64,000 nt of DNA from Paenibacillus sp. JNUCC32 (GTDB lineage: Bacteria > Bacillota > Bacilli > Paenibacillales > Paenibacillaceae). Both the position numbers and the translations under genes were made by a program. The stretch covers positions 1,550,001 to 1,614,000 of the forward strand of contig NZ_CP062260.1 in assembly GCF_014863545.1 (NCBI RefSeq), given 5' to 3'. Positions 1 to 8,453 of the stretch are shown piece after piece; position 1 is the stretch's first letter; each line of letters begins with the position of its first letter. The notes beneath the pieces are model-generated. The model did no database searches and was not told the origin of the DNA. It was given only the letters and a program-made list of their open reading frames with translations.

Positions 1-342
1 TTGATCGGGCTGTTTGCCAAGCCGATCCCCGAAGGGTTTCCCCTATACGGTACTTTGCTTTCATCCGTCGGCTCCTTTCGTTTTACCGACGTCAGACCCG
101 GCACGTATTATTTGATGGCTACTTCGGTCCCATGGGGTATGCAGGCGGTCGATTTCCTGCTTCCTCAGTCCACTACGCTGCGTACCCGTTCAAAGGAGCC
201 CGTTATCGTAAAGCCGTACGCCAGGACGCCGCATCTTCATGTTACGCTCCACGTTCCCCGGCTGGATGATCCGCCGATTCTGATTTCCTTGCCGATTTTA
301 ATGAATCATTTCCTTAAGAGGGTTGCTCCCATGCTGAGATGA
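1..342 (+). CDS. C-terminal part of an uncharacterised regulator-like protein (prealbumin-like tail), cut by the window edge
   Basis: The reading frame is open from the first base, so this is the 3' end of a longer gene and no start can be assigned. The visible 113 residues contain GSFRFTDVRPGTYYLMAT, which fits a carboxypeptidase-regulatory (prealbumin-like) beta domain, where a phenylalanine strand is followed by a PGxY turn. The end is rich in Pro and Leu (DPPILISLP). From memory, some Paenibacillus AraC-family regulators carry a tail like this after the DNA-binding domain, so such a regulator is the best guess. The DNA-binding part is not in the window. The fold is moderately supported; the regulator role is only inferred. 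Confidence 0.45.
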   Translation: MIGLFAKPIPEGFPLYGTLLSSVGSFRFTDVRPGTYYLMATSVPWGMQAVDFLLPQSTTLRTRSKEPVIVKPYARTPHLHVTLHVPRLDDPPILISLPILMNHFLKRVAPMLR

Positions 343-528
343 GTCATGATGGAGAGAAGCGGTCTAAGTTCGTAAAATGGATACACTTTTGGCATTAAGG
401 GCTTCCGAACGCCGCGGCAGCTCTTCATTGCATTTCGTTGACATTTGGGTTCTGATTCATGATACTTGAATGAGGGCGAACGGCTTCGATTGTAAGTTTG
501 TATGAACGAAAGATTTGAGGTGGCATCT

Positions 529-1020
529 GTGATTGTTGTAAGCTCATGTTTAGCCGGTATGAAAGTTCGCTATAATGCGACTGACAGCATGGATACGAAT
601 ATTCAGCTGCTTGTTGAAGCGAAGAAAGCCGTAACCGTATGTCCCGAACTGCTGGGTGGATTCACCATCCCTCGAGAACCTGCGGAGATCGTTGGAGGGA
701 ACGGGGATGATGTACTGGCGGGAAAAGCCAGAGTGGTGGAGCTATCGGGCAGAGACGTGACCGAGATGTATATCCAAGGTGCATACCAGGCTCTTCGAAT
801 GGCACAAGAGCTTGGAGCCTTGCTGATCGTCCTGAAAGAGGGAAGTCCTTCCTGCGGAAGTGCCATGATTTATAACGGAGAATTTGACAATGTGAAACAG
901 GCCGGTTATGGCGTGACTACGGCTCTTCTGCGCCGGGAAGGCTATACGGTTATATCTGAGCACGAGCTAAGCGTTTATGCGGCACAGCCGGAATACGCAA
1001 CTCTCTTTGCCGAGAGATAA
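529..1020 (+). CDS. DUF523 family protein
   Basis: A 163-residue protein of the DUF523 family, whose biochemical role is not established. It shows the family signatures: an N-terminal SSCLAG with a cysteine, then CPELLGG, then LKEGSPSCGS. These three cysteine-containing blocks could bind a metal or a thiol ligand. The GTG at 529 is chosen because AGGTGG stands six bases before it and the family begins directly with a VxSxCL strand. An in-frame ATG at 502 would add nine residues but has no obvious ribosome site. The gene stands alone, with about 100 bases before the next one. Family assignment is firm; function is unknown. Confidence 0.85.
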   Translation: MIVVSSCLAGMKVRYNATDSMDTNIQLLVEAKKAVTVCPELLGGFTIPREPAEIVGGNGDDVLAGKARVVELSGRDVTEMYIQGAYQALRMAQELGALLIVLKEGSPSCGSAMIYNGEFDNVKQAGYGVTTALLRREGYTVISEHELSVYAAQPEYATLFAER

Positions 1021-1062
1021 TCTTGTTCATCGGTTTTGAGGGTTTTCGTCCTGCTCAATAAT

Positions 1063-1080
1063 TATGATAGAATTATCATA
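1063..1080. promoter_or_regulatory. 7-bp inverted repeat upstream of yojF-bshB2
   Basis: TATGATA and TATCATA form perfect 7-base arms separated by GAAT, about 45 bases before the yojF start. It could be an operator overlapping the promoter of the yojF-bshB2 unit. The arms resemble AT-rich Fur/PerR-like half sites, but the 4-base spacing does not fit the classic 7-1-7 Fur or PerR box, so no regulator is assigned. Confidence 0.35.
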
Positions 1081-1123
1081 TCGACTGCTTATGGCGTAGT
1101 GATTCTTTATATTGGAGGGAAAT

Positions 1124-1468
1124 ATGGAACTCATAAATCAAACTGAAGTACAGCAAATGATTGATAAATTGAAGGATCAGGATTTATATATCCATCTTGA
1201 GATGACGACAGGCGCCTATGCTGCCCATTATGACAGCTCCAAACACCCGGCGGCTAATTTTATTACGAACGCAACCATTCGTTACAGTCATGGTTCCATA
1301 TCCGGCAACGGACCTTACAGGGTCGGATTGAAGATGGGCCAAGGCTGGGTATATACGGAAGGACTCACCCACTTCGAGCAGACGGACACCGAACGGCTCA
1401 TCATGGCGGGTCATGACAGTCAGGGGAAACTGGTTGTCGCTTTGCAGCTGAGCCGGGAACCTTTTTAA
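1124..1468 (+). CDS. yojF: YojF family protein (DUF1806), partner of BshB2
   Basis: A 114-residue protein matching the YojF/DUF1806 family. It has the conserved blocks HLEMTTGAYAAHYD, SHGSISGNGPYRVGLK and the C-terminal MAGHDSQGKLVVALQLS. ATG 1124 is preceded by TTGGAGGGAAAT, a good ribosome site; a TTG at 1112 lies inside that site and is rejected. It sits 22 bases before bshB2, and the same pair (yojF-yojG) is adjacent in Bacillus subtilis. This suggests a shared job around bacillithiol, but the molecular role of YojF itself is not known to me. Confidence 0.88.
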   Translation: MELINQTEVQQMIDKLKDQDLYIHLEMTTGAYAAHYDSSKHPAANFITNATIRYSHGSISGNGPYRVGLKMGQGWVYTEGLTHFEQTDTERLIMAGHDSQGKLVVALQLSREPF

Positions 1469-1490
1469 TAGAGAGAGGAGACGAGGATCG

Positions 1491-2147
1491 ATGGAGCAAA
1501 ACATACTGGTCGTATTGCCGCATCCGGATGACGAGGCTTTTGGTTTGTCCGGAACGCTGGCTAAATATATTATTGAAGGCGCACATGTAACCTACGCGTG
1601 TTTAACGCTGGGGGAAATGGGCCGCAATATGGGCATTCCTCCCTTCGCGAATCGCATTACGCTTCCAACGATACGCAAAGCGGAGCTGGAAGAATCCTGC
1701 AAAGCCATCGGCATACAGGATCTGAGATTGCTTGGTTTCCATGATAAAACGATTGAGTTCGAGGATCAGGACAAACTGGACGGCGTGATTGCTTCTCTGC
1801 TTCAGGAGATCAAGCCATCGCTGGTGTTCACGTTCTACCCTGGTTACAGCGTGCACCCCGATCATGATGCAACAGGCGCGGCCGTCATTCGAACGATTGG
1901 TCGGATGCCGTCCGAAGAAAGACCCGTGGTCCAATGTCTGGCTTTCTCCAACAACTGTGAACAGGAATTGGGTAAACCGGATGTCTACCAAGACGTATCC
2001 ATGTTTATGGTGCAGAAGCTGAACTCCATTCAAGCTCATCGCTCTCAATTCCAAGCAGCCGAGCTGCTTGGCAAGAAACAGATGAAGGCCAAGGAAGTGG
2101 AGCAGCGCTTCGGAACGGAGCGTTTCTGGACCTATACCTTTGCATAA
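1491..2147 (+). CDS. bshB2: Bacillithiol biosynthesis deacetylase BshB2
   Basis: A 218-residue zinc-dependent deacetylase of the LmbE/PIG-L family. In bacillithiol synthesis it removes the acetyl group from N-acetylglucosaminyl-malate in the cytoplasm, leaving the amine to which cysteine is added. The metal site is visible as HPDDEAF (His11, Asp13, Asp14) near the N-terminus and HPDHD (His122 to Asp126) further on. Length and the YojF neighbour fit BshB2 (YojG) rather than BshB1. GAGAGGAGACGAGG precedes the ATG at 1491. A strong terminator follows 27 bases after the stop. Members can also act as bacillithiol-conjugate amidases, which the sequence does not exclude. Confidence 0.9.
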   Translation: MEQNILVVLPHPDDEAFGLSGTLAKYIIEGAHVTYACLTLGEMGRNMGIPPFANRITLPTIRKAELEESCKAIGIQDLRLLGFHDKTIEFEDQDKLDGVIASLLQEIKPSLVFTFYPGYSVHPDHDATGAAVIRTIGRMPSEERPVVQCLAFSNNCEQELGKPDVYQDVSMFMVQKLNSIQAHRSQFQAAELLGKKQMKAKEVEQRFGTERFWTYTFA

Positions 2148-2173
2148 AAGATCCATCATCGGTTGGATCCATA

Positions 2174-2212
2174 AAAAGAGCCGCAGACTCAGCATCTGCG
2201 GCTCTTTTTTTT
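2174..2212 (+). terminator. Rho-independent terminator after bshB2
   Basis: AAAAGAGCCGCAGA pairs with TCTGCGGCTCTTTT around a 7-base loop and is followed by more T residues. It ends the yojF-bshB2 unit. The A-run on the other side means it could also stop transcripts of the convergent cdaS gene. Confidence 0.9.
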
Positions 2213-2303
2213 CAGGATTTAGTCTACTGAGATATGTCGGCTTCGGTCAGGAAGGGTTACTCTTCATCTGCTTCTAGGAGGCAGAATGAATCAACAGCCA
2301 ATG

Positions 2304-2921
2304 CTAGGGGCTGCTGATGGATAAAGGATACATTGTGCCTTCCATACAGAAGGAGGTTCTCCCGGTCTCTTCCGATACAACGAGGACCAAGGCATCACTG
2401 ATCTCGGATAGTCCTATGGCTGCACGGTGACGGGTTCCGAGCTTGCGATCCCCGTAGGTTTTGGCGGTTAACGGGAGCACGTTCGCAGCCGAAATAATCA
2501 TATCTTTGCGCACGAGCACAGCTCCATCGTGGAGCGGACTGCCCGGAACGAATATGGATTCAAGCAGGGGGCTCGTGATTTCTGCCGACAAGGGAATGCC
2601 GGGCGTTATTAAGGAATCCAGGCCGTCCTCGCGTTGAATAACAATTAACGCACCCAGATTTTTTTGGCTGAGATGGTATACAGATTTCGCGATTTCTTGA
2701 TATTTGCTGGTGAAGGGGAAGAGAAAACAATTGAGATAATACGTTGATGAAATCGATTCGGCTTCCATGAACTTGGTTCGTATCGAGTCCAGCTCCCCTA
2801 GCAGGCAGGAGCCGTCTCGATCCAAATTGACGATAACCTGCTGCAGGTGGCCCGTGATATCCGAAAGCTGTTCCTTTAATTTGCGTTTCAGCGGCGTAAA
2901 ATTGCAGTCTTGATTGTGCAT
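2304..2921 (-). CDS. cdaS: Diadenylate cyclase CdaS (sporulation-type cyclic di-AMP synthase)
   Basis: A 205-residue protein with a C-terminal DisA_N/DAC domain that joins two ATP into cyclic di-AMP. The catalytic signatures are present: DGA at residues 132-134 (PLHDGAVLV) and RHR at 164-166 (GTRHRAAIG). The first 65 residues form a helical N-terminal region like that of YojJ/CdaS, which restrains activity in that family. There is no membrane segment and no DisA-type DNA-binding domain, which separates it from CdaA and DisA. AAGGAGG lies about ten bases before the ATG. It converges on yojF-bshB2; the same three genes are neighbours in B. subtilis, where CdaS is made in the forespore. Confidence 0.88.
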   Translation of the reverse strand: MHNQDCNFTPLKRKLKEQLSDITGHLQQVIVNLDRDGSCLLGELDSIRTKFMEAESISSTYYLNCFLFPFTSKYQEIAKSVYHLSQKNLGALIVIQREDGLDSLITPGIPLSAEITSPLLESIFVPGSPLHDGAVLVRKDMIISAANVLPLTAKTYGDRKLGTRHRAAIGLSEISDALVLVVSEETGRTSFCMEGTMYPLSISSP

Positions 2922-3019
2922 CCGATGTCTTCCTCCTTATCATTGGTATCATTACCATTCGGGGATGGCGATATTCCGTAATTCGGCTTGCTTTTATCCA
3001 GTAAACGTCGGGAAAACCG

Positions 3020-3050
3020 ATTTATCAGGAAAACTGATAAATGCTATAAG
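3020..3050 (+). promoter_or_regulatory. Promoter of cysJI overlapped by a 9-bp inverted repeat
   Basis: A sigma-A-like promoter is visible: TTATCA at 3022-3027, a 17-base spacer and an extended -10, TGCTATAAG, ending at 3050. ATTTATCAG (3020-3028) and CTGATAAAT (3034-3042) form perfect 9-base arms 5 bases apart, covering the -35 and spacer. This is a natural place for a repressor or LysR-type regulator such as a CysL-like factor. The binding protein is inferred, not shown. Confidence 0.6.
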
Positions 3051-3162
3051 AACATTGTAATTGACCGGTCCCGTAAGCTGTGATAGGTTCAGAGGAGCAA
3101 TAAAATTAATTGTATCGCAATAGTAGGAATTAATAATGTGCGCTTTTGAGAGGTGGATATTG

Positions 3163-5001
3163 TTGGAACTTCAAGTAACGAACAGTCCTTTTAATCAGGA
3201 ACAAGTGGAATTGCTGAATCGCTTACTGCCTACACTGACGGAATCCCAGCGGACGTGGCTGAGCGGCTTTATCGCGGCTTTGCAGGGAACGGCAGCCGCT
3301 GCGGCAGTTGCTGCTTCACCGCAAGCGAGCGCGGCGGCAGCCGTATCGGCACCGGTCGTGTCAGCTCCTAAAGAAGTCACCGTCCTATATGGGTCTCAGA
3401 CGGGCAACGGTCATGGATTATCGAAAAAGTTATCGAAGAAGCTTGAAGAAGTCGGATTGCAGGTCACCATGTCCTCGATGAGCGATTTCAAGCCGAACAA
3501 CCTGAAGAAATTACAGAATCTCCTCATTATTGTAAGTACGCACGGAGAGGGCGAACCGCCGGATAACGCGATTCCATTCTATGAGTTCCTGCATGGCAAG
3601 CGGGCACCTCAGGTGGAGAATCTTCAATATTCCGTACTGGCGCTGGGGGATACCTCGTATGAATTTTTCTGCCAAACGGGTAAAGATTTCGACAAGCGCC
3701 TCGAGGAACTGGGCGGTAAGCGGCTGACGCCAAGAGTAGACTGTGACGTGGATTTTGATGAATCGGCCGCGGAATGGATGAATCAGGTCCTCCTATCGTT
3801 GAATGAGGCCGGAGCGGGATCGTCCGCTGTTGAACATGTAAGCGCGGTAGCCCTGACCGACAGTACGGAATCGGAATATTCGAGAAGTAATCCGTTTCAA
3901 GCCGAGATCCTCGAAAATTTGAATTTGAACGGAAGAGGGTCTGAACGGGAAACTCGTCATATCGAAATATCGCTTGAAGGATCGAATCTGCAGTATGAGC
4001 CTGGCGACAGTTTAGGCATCTATCCGGAAAATCATCCGCAGCTGGTAGATGATCTCATCGCTGAAATGGGATGGAATGCAGACGAAGCGGTCGTTGTGAA
4101 CAAAAGTGGCGAAGCGCGGACGCTGCGGGATGCCTTGCTCCGTCATTATGAAATCACGGTTCTCACGAAACCACTGATTGAACAGGCGGCTAAGCTGTCG
4201 GGGAGCGAAGAGCTTCGGAAACTGCTGGAGCCTGGACATGAGCAGGAACTTCGTGCCTATATCGAGGAACGGGATTTGCTGGATCTGGTACAGGATTATG
4301 GGCTGCAGCAAGTGGCGGCAAGCGATTTTGTATCCATTCTGCGCAAGATTCCGGCTCGTCTGTACTCGATCGCAAGCAGCTCCAAAGCGTTTCCGGATGA
4401 AGTCCATGTCACCGTTCGTACGGTCCGCTATGAAGCACACGGCCGCAACCGCTACGGGGTGTGCTCGGTACAATTGGCAGAACGACTGGAAGCTGGCGAT
4501 TCATTGCCGGTATACATTCAGCATAACCCGAACTTTAAGCTCCCCGAGAATCCGGACACCCCGATTATTATGATTGGACCCGGCACGGGCGTGGCCCCTT
4601 TTCGGGCTTTCCTGGGGGAACGGGAAGAGACGGGCGCAGAAGGGAAATCGTGGCTGTTCTACGGCGATCAGCATTTCACGACGGACTTCCTCTACCAGAT
4701 CGAGTGGCAGCGCTGGTTGAAGGATGGGGTGTTGACTCGCATGGATGTTGCCTTCTCACGGGATACGGACAAGAAAGTGTACGTGCAGCACCGGATGCTG
4801 GAGAGCAGCAAGGAGCTGTACCAGTGGCTCCAAGAAGGGGCTTGCGTATATGTCTGCGGCGATGAGAAAAAGATGGCTCATGACGTGCACTCCGCCCTGG
4901 GGTCCATTCTTGAGCAAGAAGGCGGGATGAGTCCGGAAGAAGCTGCGGAATATCTGACGCTCATGCAGCAACAGAAACGTTATCAGCGGGATGTGTATTG
5001 A
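3163..5001 (+). CDS. cysJ: Assimilatory sulfite reductase flavoprotein subunit CysJ
   Basis: A 612-residue flavoprotein that carries electrons from NADPH through FAD and FMN to CysI for reduction of sulfite to sulfide. Domains in order are a short N-terminal region followed by an Ala-rich linker, a flavodoxin domain (YGSQTGNGHG near residue 78), an FAD domain (RLYSIASSSK) and an NADPH domain (IGPGTGVAPFRAFLGER), ending in the aromatic tail YQRDVY. TTG 3163 is chosen because GAGAGGTGG lies six bases upstream and the resulting start (ELQVTNSPFNQEQ) matches B. subtilis CysJ. The ATG at 3136 lies upstream of that site. It is followed closely by cysI in one operon. Confidence 0.96.
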   Translation: MELQVTNSPFNQEQVELLNRLLPTLTESQRTWLSGFIAALQGTAAAAAVAASPQASAAAAVSAPVVSAPKEVTVLYGSQTGNGHGLSKKLSKKLEEVGLQVTMSSMSDFKPNNLKKLQNLLIIVSTHGEGEPPDNAIPFYEFLHGKRAPQVENLQYSVLALGDTSYEFFCQTGKDFDKRLEELGGKRLTPRVDCDVDFDESAAEWMNQVLLSLNEAGAGSSAVEHVSAVALTDSTESEYSRSNPFQAEILENLNLNGRGSERETRHIEISLEGSNLQYEPGDSLGIYPENHPQLVDDLIAEMGWNADEAVVVNKSGEARTLRDALLRHYEITVLTKPLIEQAAKLSGSEELRKLLEPGHEQELRAYIEERDLLDLVQDYGLQQVAASDFVSILRKIPARLYSIASSSKAFPDEVHVTVRTVRYEAHGRNRYGVCSVQLAERLEAGDSLPVYIQHNPNFKLPENPDTPIIMIGPGTGVAPFRAFLGEREETGAEGKSWLFYGDQHFTTDFLYQIEWQRWLKDGVLTRMDVAFSRDTDKKVYVQHRMLESSKELYQWLQEGACVYVCGDEKKMAHDVHSALGSILEQEGGMSPEEAAEYLTLMQQQKRYQRDVY

Positions 5002-5037
5002 GGTCATCCCTGTGGTTTTCGAGAGGAGAAAAGGAAC

Positions 5038-6762
5038 ATGTCTGATAATAACCTTGTATCACCGAATAGTGCGCCGCATAGCGATGTCGAGGACATCAAG
5101 CGTCGAAGCAATTATCTGCGGGGCAGTCTTGTAGAAACATTGGAGGATCGCATTACGGCATCGATTCCCGAAGACGATAACCGATTGATGAAATTCCACG
5201 GCAGCTATATGCAGGACGACCGGGACTTGCGAAACGAACGGCACAAGCAAAAGCTGGAGCCCGCTTATCAGTTCATGCTGCGCGTACGCGCAGCGGGCGG
5301 TGTCGTCACGCCGGAGCAATGGCTGATGATGGACCGCGTAGCCCAGAAGTATGCAAACGGCACGATTCGATTGACAACGCGTCAATCCTTCCAGCTCCAC
5401 GGTGTATTGAAGTGGAATATGAAGAGCACCATTAAAGAAGTCAATGAAGCCATGCTTAGCACGTTGGCCGCTTGCGGTGACGTTAACCGTAATGTCATGT
5501 GCAATCCGAACCCCGATCAATCCGAAATTCATTCGGAGGTATACGAATGGGCACGCATGCTCAGCAGTCATCTCGATCCGCGTTCGCGTGCGTATCATGA
5601 GATTTGGCTTGACGGCGAGAAGATCGTGGACAGCACGCAGAATGGAGAGGAACAGGAGCCGATCTACGGCCCGGTGTACCTGCCGCGGAAATTCAAGATT
5701 GGGATGGCCGTGCCGCCTTCCAACGATGTCGATGTTTATTCCCAGGACCTCGGCTTCATAGCGATCGTGGAGGACGGCAAATTAAAAGGCTTTAACGTCT
5801 CGGTAGGCGGCGGCATGGGAATGACGCACGGTGATCCGCTAACCTATCCTCAAGTGGGGAAAGTCATCGGATTCTGCAAACCCGAGCAGATCGTGGACTT
5901 GGCCGAGAAAACGGTGACGATTCAGCGTGATTACGGAGACCGCGCAGTGCGCAAGCATGCTCGTTTCAAATATACGATTGATGACCGCGGAATCGATTGG
6001 TTCGTTAACGAGCTGACCAGCCGTCTGGGATGGAAGCTGGAGGAGGCAAAGCCGTTCCATTTCGATCATAACGGCGATCGTTACGGCTGGGTAAAAGGCA
6101 GCAACGGCAAATGGCATTTCACGCTGTTCATCCAGAACGGGCGCGTGAAAGACGATGCCGATTACCTGCTGATGACGGGTCTTCGCGAAATCGCCCAAAT
6201 CCATAATGGCGATTTTCGATTGACGGCCAATCAGAATCTGATCATTGCCAATATCAGCAGCCACAAAAAGAAGAAGATTGAAGAACTCATCAAGCGTTAC
6301 GGGCTGACGGACGGCCATCATTATTCTGCGCTGCGCAGAAATTCCATGGCATGCGTAGCCTTGCCGACTTGTGGATTGGCCATGGCCGAATCCGAGCGAT
6401 ATTTGCCGACGCTATTGGATAAAATCGATCCGATCCTGGAAGAGAACGGACTGAGCGAAGAGGACATCGTCATTCGAATGACAGGATGCCCGAACGGCTG
6501 TGCCAGACCGATGCTGGCCGAAATCGCGTTTATCGGTAAGGCACCGGGCAAATACAATATGTACCTGGGCGGCGGATTCTCCGGACACCGGCTAAACAAG
6601 CTTTATAAAGAGAACATCGGGGAGGCTGAGATTCTGGACTCCCTTCGCCAGATCATGAAGCAGTACGCAGAAGAACGCGAGATCGGCGAGCGCTTGGGCG
6701 ATTATGTCATTCGCGCCGGTTACGTGAAGGAAGTATTGGACGGTCAACAATTTCACGCGTAA
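5038..6762 (+). CDS. cysI: Assimilatory sulfite reductase hemoprotein subunit CysI
   Basis: A 574-residue siroheme/[4Fe-4S] subunit that makes the six-electron reduction of sulfite to sulfide for cysteine synthesis in the cytoplasm. The four cluster cysteines are visible as CVALPTC (Cys439, Cys445) and GCPNGC (Cys484, Cys488). Two nitrite/sulfite reductase ferredoxin-like half domains are recognisable, with [10 protein letters not shown] in the first and RLTANQNL in the second. GAGAGGAGAAAAGG precedes the ATG. The gene lies 36 bases after cysJ and is closed by a strong hairpin, so cysJI is a two-gene operon. Length is normal for the family. Confidence 0.97.
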   Translation: MSDNNLVSPNSAPHSDVEDIKRRSNYLRGSLVETLEDRITASIPEDDNRLMKFHGSYMQDDRDLRNERHKQKLEPAYQFMLRVRAAGGVVTPEQWLMMDRVAQKYANGTIRLTTRQSFQLHGVLKWNMKSTIKEVNEAMLSTLAACGDVNRNVMCNPNPDQSEIHSEVYEWARMLSSHLDPRSRAYHEIWLDGEKIVDSTQNGEEQEPIYGPVYLPRKFKIGMAVPPSNDVDVYSQDLGFIAIVEDGKLKGFNVSVGGGMGMTHGDPLTYPQVGKVIGFCKPEQIVDLAEKTVTIQRDYGDRAVRKHARFKYTIDDRGIDWFVNELTSRLGWKLEEAKPFHFDHNGDRYGWVKGSNGKWHFTLFIQNGRVKDDADYLLMTGLREIAQIHNGDFRLTANQNLIIANISSHKKKKIEELIKRYGLTDGHHYSALRRNSMACVALPTCGLAMAESERYLPTLLDKIDPILEENGLSEEDIVIRMTGCPNGCARPMLAEIAFIGKAPGKYNMYLGGGFSGHRLNKLYKENIGEAEILDSLRQIMKQYAEEREIGERLGDYVIRAGYVKEVLDGQQFHA

Positions 6763-6776
6763 TTCTACTAAGTTAT

Positions 6777-6819
6777 TAACAAACCGGAGCCCTTCTTAAA
6801 GAAGAACTCCGGTTTGTTA
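6777..6819 (+). terminator. Terminator after cysJI
   Basis: TAACAAACCGGAG and CTCCGGTTTGTTA form perfect 13-base arms. The sequence between them (CTTCTT/AGAAG) can pair further, giving one long hairpin just after the cysI stop. The T-run is weak. Confidence 0.75.
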
Positions 6820-6863
6820 CGTTCATCGCACCTCATTGTCCGTCTCGCCCCATATTTCAAACC

Positions 6864-6900
6864 AAAGAGCCGCCTCTCGAAATGGGAGGCGGCTCTTTTT
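6864..6900 (-). terminator. Terminator of the MFS gene, usable on both strands
   Basis: AAAGAGCCGCCTC pairs with GAGGCGGCTCTTT, and T-runs are present in both directions. It lies right after the stop of the minus-strand MFS gene and also backs up the cysJI terminator. Confidence 0.85.
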
Positions 6901-6906
6901 CGCTGC

Positions 6907-8115
6907 TCATTGCTCCAATACGCCGGCCGTGCTCGTTTTCTTTTTAAATAATGGGATCAGTAACGCCGATCCTGTGAGGAGCAAGAGTGCACTGACCGCA
7001 TAGACGAAGAACAGGGACAGCTGGTCTTTGAGCAATCCTCCCAGCGACATGCCCAGCACCATCATGCCCATAAAGATCGGGGTAAGCGCGCCGCCCACCC
7101 GACCAATATATGGCCCCTCCGCATTGTTTAGGATCAGGGTGTTGATTCCAATGTGGATGGCGGGGTAGAAGAATCCGTTAAGCACCAGAAGCAGCAGCGT
7201 AAACATGATGTTTGTTGACCAGCCGATACCGAGGTTTCCGATAGCACTAACGGTCAGTCCGAGAGCCAGTAAGGTTTGAGGGGTTATTTTCTTGGCAAAT
7301 GCCATGACGAATCCCCCTCCGACCAGCATCGCCGCCCCATTGACGGTTAACAGCCATTGCAAGAATGATTTATCCTGCCCGAGGTTCTCAATCGTCACAA
7401 AAATCGCGAGCGGCTGGATAAGTCCCGATGCCAAGCCAGCGGCGGCGAAGGTCGCACCTAGTGTTCGGAGCGTTTGATTACTCCATACATAACGAAGGCC
7501 TTCGATAAGTTCTTGCTGGAGGTTCTGGTGCTTGGATTGTGTCTCTTCCAGCATATCGCGAGGCAATAAAGTCAGAATCAAGCCAGAACCCAGAAATAAG
7601 GCGCCTGTGGCGATCAGCGATATTTCAATGCCGTACTTCTGGTATACAAATGCGCCTGCGATCGGGCCGATGACCGTAAAGAAGGCAACCATGGATTGAA
7701 ACATGGCCATTACGGATTGCAGCTGTTCAGCGGGCACATGCTGTTTGAACAGCTTCATCGCCGAGGGCTGGGAAAATTGTGACACGGTGGCAGAGAAGAA
7801 CGTGAGTACCAGCAATGCCTGCCACGACCCGTTATGAACGGCGATCAGCACGAGAAATGCCGATAACGCGGACAAAACATCCGAACGGACCATGGTACGT
7901 TTAGGACGCCAGCGGTCCGCGAAAGTACCGCCGATGAAGGCAAACAAGAAAATAGGGGCAAATTCGGCTACGGATATGAGAGATACATACACAGGATTAT
8001 TGCCTGTCATGTCCGTAACGTATAACAGAATGGCGAAGTTGCGAACCCAAATGCCGAGGTTCAAGAGTACGCGTGAGAACACAACGGTTCGGACATACGG
8101 GTTGTTAAGCATCAT
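6907..8115 (-). CDS. MFS transporter (drug or metabolite exporter type)
   Basis: A 402-residue membrane protein with about 12 hydrophobic segments, of the MFS_3-like exporter group that includes macrolide- and siderophore-efflux proteins. Visible features are the loop motif GGTFADRWRPKRTM between helices 2 and 3 and the strongly hydrophobic second half. The ATG at 8115 is chosen because AAAGGAG lies about eight bases before it; a longer form from 8142 has no such site. It is transcribed alone, opposite to the YebC gene. Repeated TGTCTAT elements lie upstream and may bind a repressor. The substrate cannot be told from sequence. Confidence 0.85.
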   Translation of the reverse strand: MMLNNPYVRTVVFSRVLLNLGIWVRNFAILLYVTDMTGNNPVYVSLISVAEFAPIFLFAFIGGTFADRWRPKRTMVRSDVLSALSAFLVLIAVHNGSWQALLVLTFFSATVSQFSQPSAMKLFKQHVPAEQLQSVMAMFQSMVAFFTVIGPIAGAFVYQKYGIEISLIATGALFLGSGLILTLLPRDMLEETQSKHQNLQQELIEGLRYVWSNQTLRTLGATFAAAGLASGLIQPLAIFVTIENLGQDKSFLQWLLTVNGAAMLVGGGFVMAFAKKITPQTLLALGLTVSAIGNLGIGWSTNIMFTLLLLVLNGFFYPAIHIGINTLILNNAEGPYIGRVGGALTPIFMGMMVLGMSLGGLLKDQLSLFFVYAVSALLLLTGSALLIPLFKKKTSTAGVLEQ

Positions 8116-8197
8116 GAATGATTCTCCTTTCGTGACCTGCATTGTGCAGGCCGGACATCGTAAAAAACAAGCGAATGCGCATTTCGTTGATTAATAC

Positions 8198-8257
8198 ATA
8201 GACATAATAATATTTTGTCTATAAATAATCAACATATATTTTGTGTTGTCTATAAAT
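8198..8257. promoter_or_regulatory. Repeated TGTCTAT elements upstream of the MFS gene
   Basis: TTGTCTATAAAT occurs twice (8215-8226 and 8246-8257), 31 bases apart. An inverted ATAGACA copy at 8198-8204 makes a 7-base inverted repeat with the first copy. The elements lie 80 to 140 bases before the MFS start in an AT-rich stretch that should hold its promoter. They look like operators of a local repressor, which is not encoded next to the gene. Confidence 0.45.
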
Positions 8258-8263
8258 CGCTCG

Positions 8264-8308
8264 CCAAAAAGGCACTTCCCGCATCGGTTCATGCGCTTGA
8301 AGTGCCTT
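8264..8308 (-). terminator. Orphan terminator in the MFS-yebC intergenic region
   Basis: AAGGCACTTC and GAAGTGCCTT form 10-base arms, with an inner CGCAT/ATGCG pair. The T-run follows only on the minus strand. No minus-strand gene lies upstream of it, so it may be a leftover of a lost gene or a leader element. Apart from this hairpin and the TGTCTAT repeats, the 338 bases between the MFS and yebC genes show no gene. Confidence 0.55.
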
Positions 8309-8453
8309 CGAACCTGATGATTATTACGGGTATGTGTCTATTTTCCGGATCTACGCTCTTAACCTTGTTCAAGGGACTTAATAGAGATATAATGGACAGG
8401 GGTATTTATTGAATACCGGCTTCAGATTCAATGATGAAAGAGAGTCGAAACGT

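Noticed and set aside
6777..6900. Two hairpins between cysI and the MFS gene as a mobile-element scar
   Set aside because: Each hairpin is a plain terminator for its neighbouring gene. There are no direct repeats or transposase remnants.
8215..8412. A 65-codon plus-strand frame before yebC
   Set aside because: No ribosome site. It runs through an AT-rich promoter region and a terminator hairpin and has no recognisable sequence.
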